A DNA stretch of 8,256 bases from Paracoccaceae bacterium (GTDB lineage Bacteria > Pseudomonadota > Alphaproteobacteria > Rhodobacterales > Rhodobacteraceae): assembly GCA_015485015.1 (NCBI GenBank), contig WFUK01000381.1, forward strand, positions 1 to 8,256. Direction: 5' to 3'. The notes below the pieces were generated by a model. It was not told where the DNA came from. It saw nothing but the letters and a program-made list of their open reading frames with translations, and did not search any database. Position numbers and translations under genes: made by a program. How positions within the stretch are numbered: the first letter of the stretch is position 1; each line of letters opens with the position of its first letter. This document shows positions 6,325 through 8,256 of this stretch, one piece after another.

Positions 6325-6762
6325 ATGGGCAAATTTGTAGCTTTTATGCTGGTTGGCTTCCCGCTGATCTTTGGCGCGGTGCTGTATTATTTCCAGTATT
6401 ACGCATATTATGAAGAGGTGACCGGCGTTACTTCGATCATGGTCGAGGGCCGGGAGGTGCCGATCACGAATTATGAGGGCATTCGGGCCGAATCCAGTAA
6501 CCTCAAAATGCGGGGCTGCTTTAATGTGGATCCGGCGGAATTCGAGGGGGTGGCGATTGCCGAAGACGCTGTGCCGCTCACGCCGCCAAGCTGGTTTGAG
6601 TGTTATGATGTGGAAGCCCTGACCCATGATCTGGAAGCGGGCGAGGCCACGGCCTATTATGCCACCATGGATGATCGCGAAGGCATGGACCTGATCGTGA
6701 TGGTTTACCCTGACGGGCGCGGCTTTCAGTGGCGGCAGTTGAACGACGAATATCAGGAATAG
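6325..6762 (+). CDS. DUF6446-like membrane-anchored protein
   Basis: Function is unknown. The 145-residue product has an N-terminal hydrophobic segment (about 5-24, KFVAFMLVGFPLIFGAVLYY) without a clear cleavage site, so it is probably a signal anchor with the rest in the periplasm. Tyrosine-rich YYFQYYAYYEEV (21-32) follows. The soluble part has two cysteines, C65 in MRGCF and C93 in SWFECYD, which could form a disulfide, and the C-terminal MVYPDGRGFQWRQLN (126-140). The arrangement of membrane helix, YYLQxYAYYEEV, CF, PxWFxCxD and PDGRGFxWxQIN agrees with what I remember of DUF6446, found in Rhodobacteraceae next to glyS. AGGAGTG (6311-6317) precedes the ATG. Only 3 bp separate the stop from glyS, so they are almost certainly co-transcribed. 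Nothing in the sequence suggests a direct part in tRNA charging. Confidence 0.85.
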   Translation: MGKFVAFMLVGFPLIFGAVLYYFQYYAYYEEVTGVTSIMVEGREVPITNYEGIRAESSNLKMRGCFNVDPAEFEGVAIAEDAVPLTPPSWFECYDVEALTHDLEAGEATAYYATMDDREGMDLIVMVYPDGRGFQWRQLNDEYQE

Positions 6763-6765
6763 AAC

Positions 6766-8256
6766 ATGGATTATTTGCTGGAGCTGTTTAGCGAGGAAAT
6801 CCCGGCGCGGATGCAAAAGCGCGCGGGGGAGGACCTTTTGAGGCTTGTCACCCATGGCCTTGTGGACGCTGGCATCACCTATGAAAGTGCGGCTGCGTTT
6901 ACCACGCCGCGCCGCTTGTGCCTGAATGTGAGTGGCGTGCTGGAGCAGTCTCCGACTGTGCGTGAAGAGCGCAAGGGGCCGCGTGTGGGCGCGCCTGATA
7001 AGGCGATTGAGGGGTTTTTGCGAGGGGCGGGGATTTCTCGTGATGATCTGGTGGTGAAGGCGGATAAAAAGGGCGATATTTATGTGGCCGAGATCGTCAA
7101 GCCCGGGCGGGGCGCTGCGGAGGTGATTTCGGAGGTGGTGTCGGATACTATTCACAATTTCCCATGGCCTAAATCCATGCGTTGGGGAGCAGGGCCGATG
7201 CGCTGGGTGCGGCCTTTGCATTCGGTTTTGAGTATTTTAGAGAAGAATGAAGAGGTGCAGGTTGTGCCTGTTTCGGTGGATGTGCCTGTGGGCGATAGCA
7301 CCGAGGGGCATCGGTTTATGGGGGCGGGGCGGTTTAGTGTGACCGGCTTTGAGGATTATGAGGCCAAGCTGAAGGCGGCCTATGTGATGCTGGACCCTGC
7401 CGAGCGGGCTTCGATGATTTGGCATGATGCCACCAACGGGGCTTTTGCACAGGGGCTTGAGGTGGTTGAAGATCGCGGGTTATTGGCCGAGGTGGCGGGC
7501 TTGGTCGAGTGGCCGGTGGTGCTGATGGGTGACATTGCCGAGGATTTCTTTGATCTGCCGCCGGAGGTGCTGCAAAGTTCGATGCGCGAGCATCAGAAGT
7601 TTTTCTCTGTGCGAAACCCGAAATCTGGCCGGATCGAGAAATTTATTACGGTGGCGAACCGCGAGACGGCAGATAGCGGCGCGACGATTTTGGCGGGGAA
7701 CCAGAAGGTGCTGTTTGCGCGGCTTTCCGATGCGAAATTCTTCTGGGAGAACGACCTGCGGGTGCCGCTGGCGGAGATGGCGGCCAAGCTCTCGAACGTG
7801 ACCTTCCACAACAAGCTCGGCACACAGGCCGAGCGGGTGGCGCGGATTGCGGCGCTGGCGCGGGAGATTGCGCCGATGGTTGGTGCGGATGCTGATTTGG
7901 CGGCGCAGGCGGCGGAGATTTGCAAGGCCGATCTGATGAGCGAGATGGTCTATGAATTCCCCGAGCTGCAAGGGCTGATGGGGCGGTATTATGCTGAAAA
8001 GGCGGGGCTGCCCCAAGCGGTCGCCAATGCCTGCGAGCAACACTGGCAGCCGCTGGGGCCATCTGATGATGTGCCAAGCGAGCCGGTCTCGGTGGCCGTG
8101 GCGCTGGCCGATAAGATAGACACCCTGACGGGCTTCTGGGCGATTGACGAAAAGCCGACGGGGAGTAAAGATCCGTTTGCTTTGCGGCGGGCCGCGCTGG
8201 GGGTTATTCGGCTGGTGTTGGAGAATGGGGTTCAGGTTGGGTTAATTCCATTATTT
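6766..8256 (+). CDS. glyS: Glycine--tRNA ligase beta subunit, 3' end cut by window edge
   Basis: This is the beta subunit of glycyl-tRNA synthetase, which with GlyQ binds and positions tRNA-Gly and carries the anticodon-binding region. 497 codons are present, compared with about 690 in the complete family, so the C-terminal anticodon-binding part lies outside. Diagnostic segments include the start [37 protein letters not shown] from M138, GHRFMG (181-186), [11 protein letters not shown] around 274-284, [59 protein letters not shown] from 387, and [19 protein letters not shown] from 466. AGGA (6755-6758) lies seven bases before the ATG. The reading frame is unbroken to the edge. Confidence 0.96.
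   Translation, partial: MDYLLELFSEEIPARMQKRAGEDLLRLVTHGLVDAGITYESAAAFTTPRRLCLNVSGVLEQSPTVREERKGPRVGAPDKAIEGFLRGAGISRDDLVVKADKKGDIYVAEIVKPGRGAAEVISEVVSDTIHNFPWPKSMRWGAGPMRWVRPLHSVLSILEKNEEVQVVPVSVDVPVGDSTEGHRFMGAGRFSVTGFEDYEAKLKAAYVMLDPAERASMIWHDATNGAFAQGLEVVEDRGLLAEVAGLVEWPVVLMGDIAEDFFDLPPEVLQSSMREHQKFFSVRNPKSGRIEKFITVANRETADSGATILAGNQKVLFARLSDAKFFWENDLRVPLAEMAAKLSNVTFHNKLGTQAERVARIAALAREIAPMVGADADLAAQAAEICKADLMSEMVYEFPELQGLMGRYYAEKAGLPQAVANACEQHWQPLGPSDDVPSEPVSVAVALADKIDTLTGFWAIDEKPTGSKDPFALRRAALGVIRLVLENGVQVGLIPLF

Noticed and set aside
6307..7221. 304-codon minus-strand frame across the DUF6446-like gene and glyS start
   Set aside because: It covers two well-supported plus-strand genes and the junction between them. 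Its composition is that of an antisense shadow.

Overview
The window looks like part of an alphaproteobacterial chromosome, most likely Rhodobacterales (Roseobacter/Rhodobacter-like). The evidence is the GC-rich codon use, the glycyl-tRNA synthetase alpha and beta genes, and a small membrane-anchored protein between them resembling DUF6446, a family I associate with Rhodobacteraceae. This placement rests on recalled protein similarity; no search was run.

Left part (1-1321): a guanine deaminase gene (guaD) on the minus strand runs off the left edge, so its C-terminus is missing. A 94-bp intergenic region separates it from the divergent plus-strand genes and holds two overlapping short palindromes.

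Middle-left (1322-4531): four plus-strand genes lie close together: an MgtE-type magnesium transporter, a DJ-1/PfpI-family protein with an isocyanide-hydratase-like active site, a short-chain dehydrogenase/reductase, and a PNPOx/HugZ-like split-barrel flavin or heme protein. The gaps are 7 bp, 55 bp and an 8-bp overlap, which suggests one transcription unit. The last three look like redox or detoxification proteins. Their link to magnesium transport is not evident.

Middle-right (4532-5238): an islet separates this cluster from glyQ. It contains a perfect 36-bp palindrome that overlaps a plausible promoter, followed by one small basic orphan gene of 108 codons. About 220 bp of leader with possible RNA hairpins follows. 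This is the least explained part of the window.

Right part (5239-8256): glyQ, a possible 33-residue hydrophobic micro-ORF whose start overlaps the glyQ stop as ATGA, the DUF6446-like gene, and glyS. glyS runs off the right edge with about 497 codons present. GlyQ and GlyS together form the alpha2beta2 enzyme that charges tRNA-Gly.

No rRNA, tRNA, CRISPR array, insertion sequence or prophage gene was recognised. Most of the window is ordinary housekeeping sequence. The palindrome with its orphan gene and the small genes between glyQ and glyS deserve the most attention.
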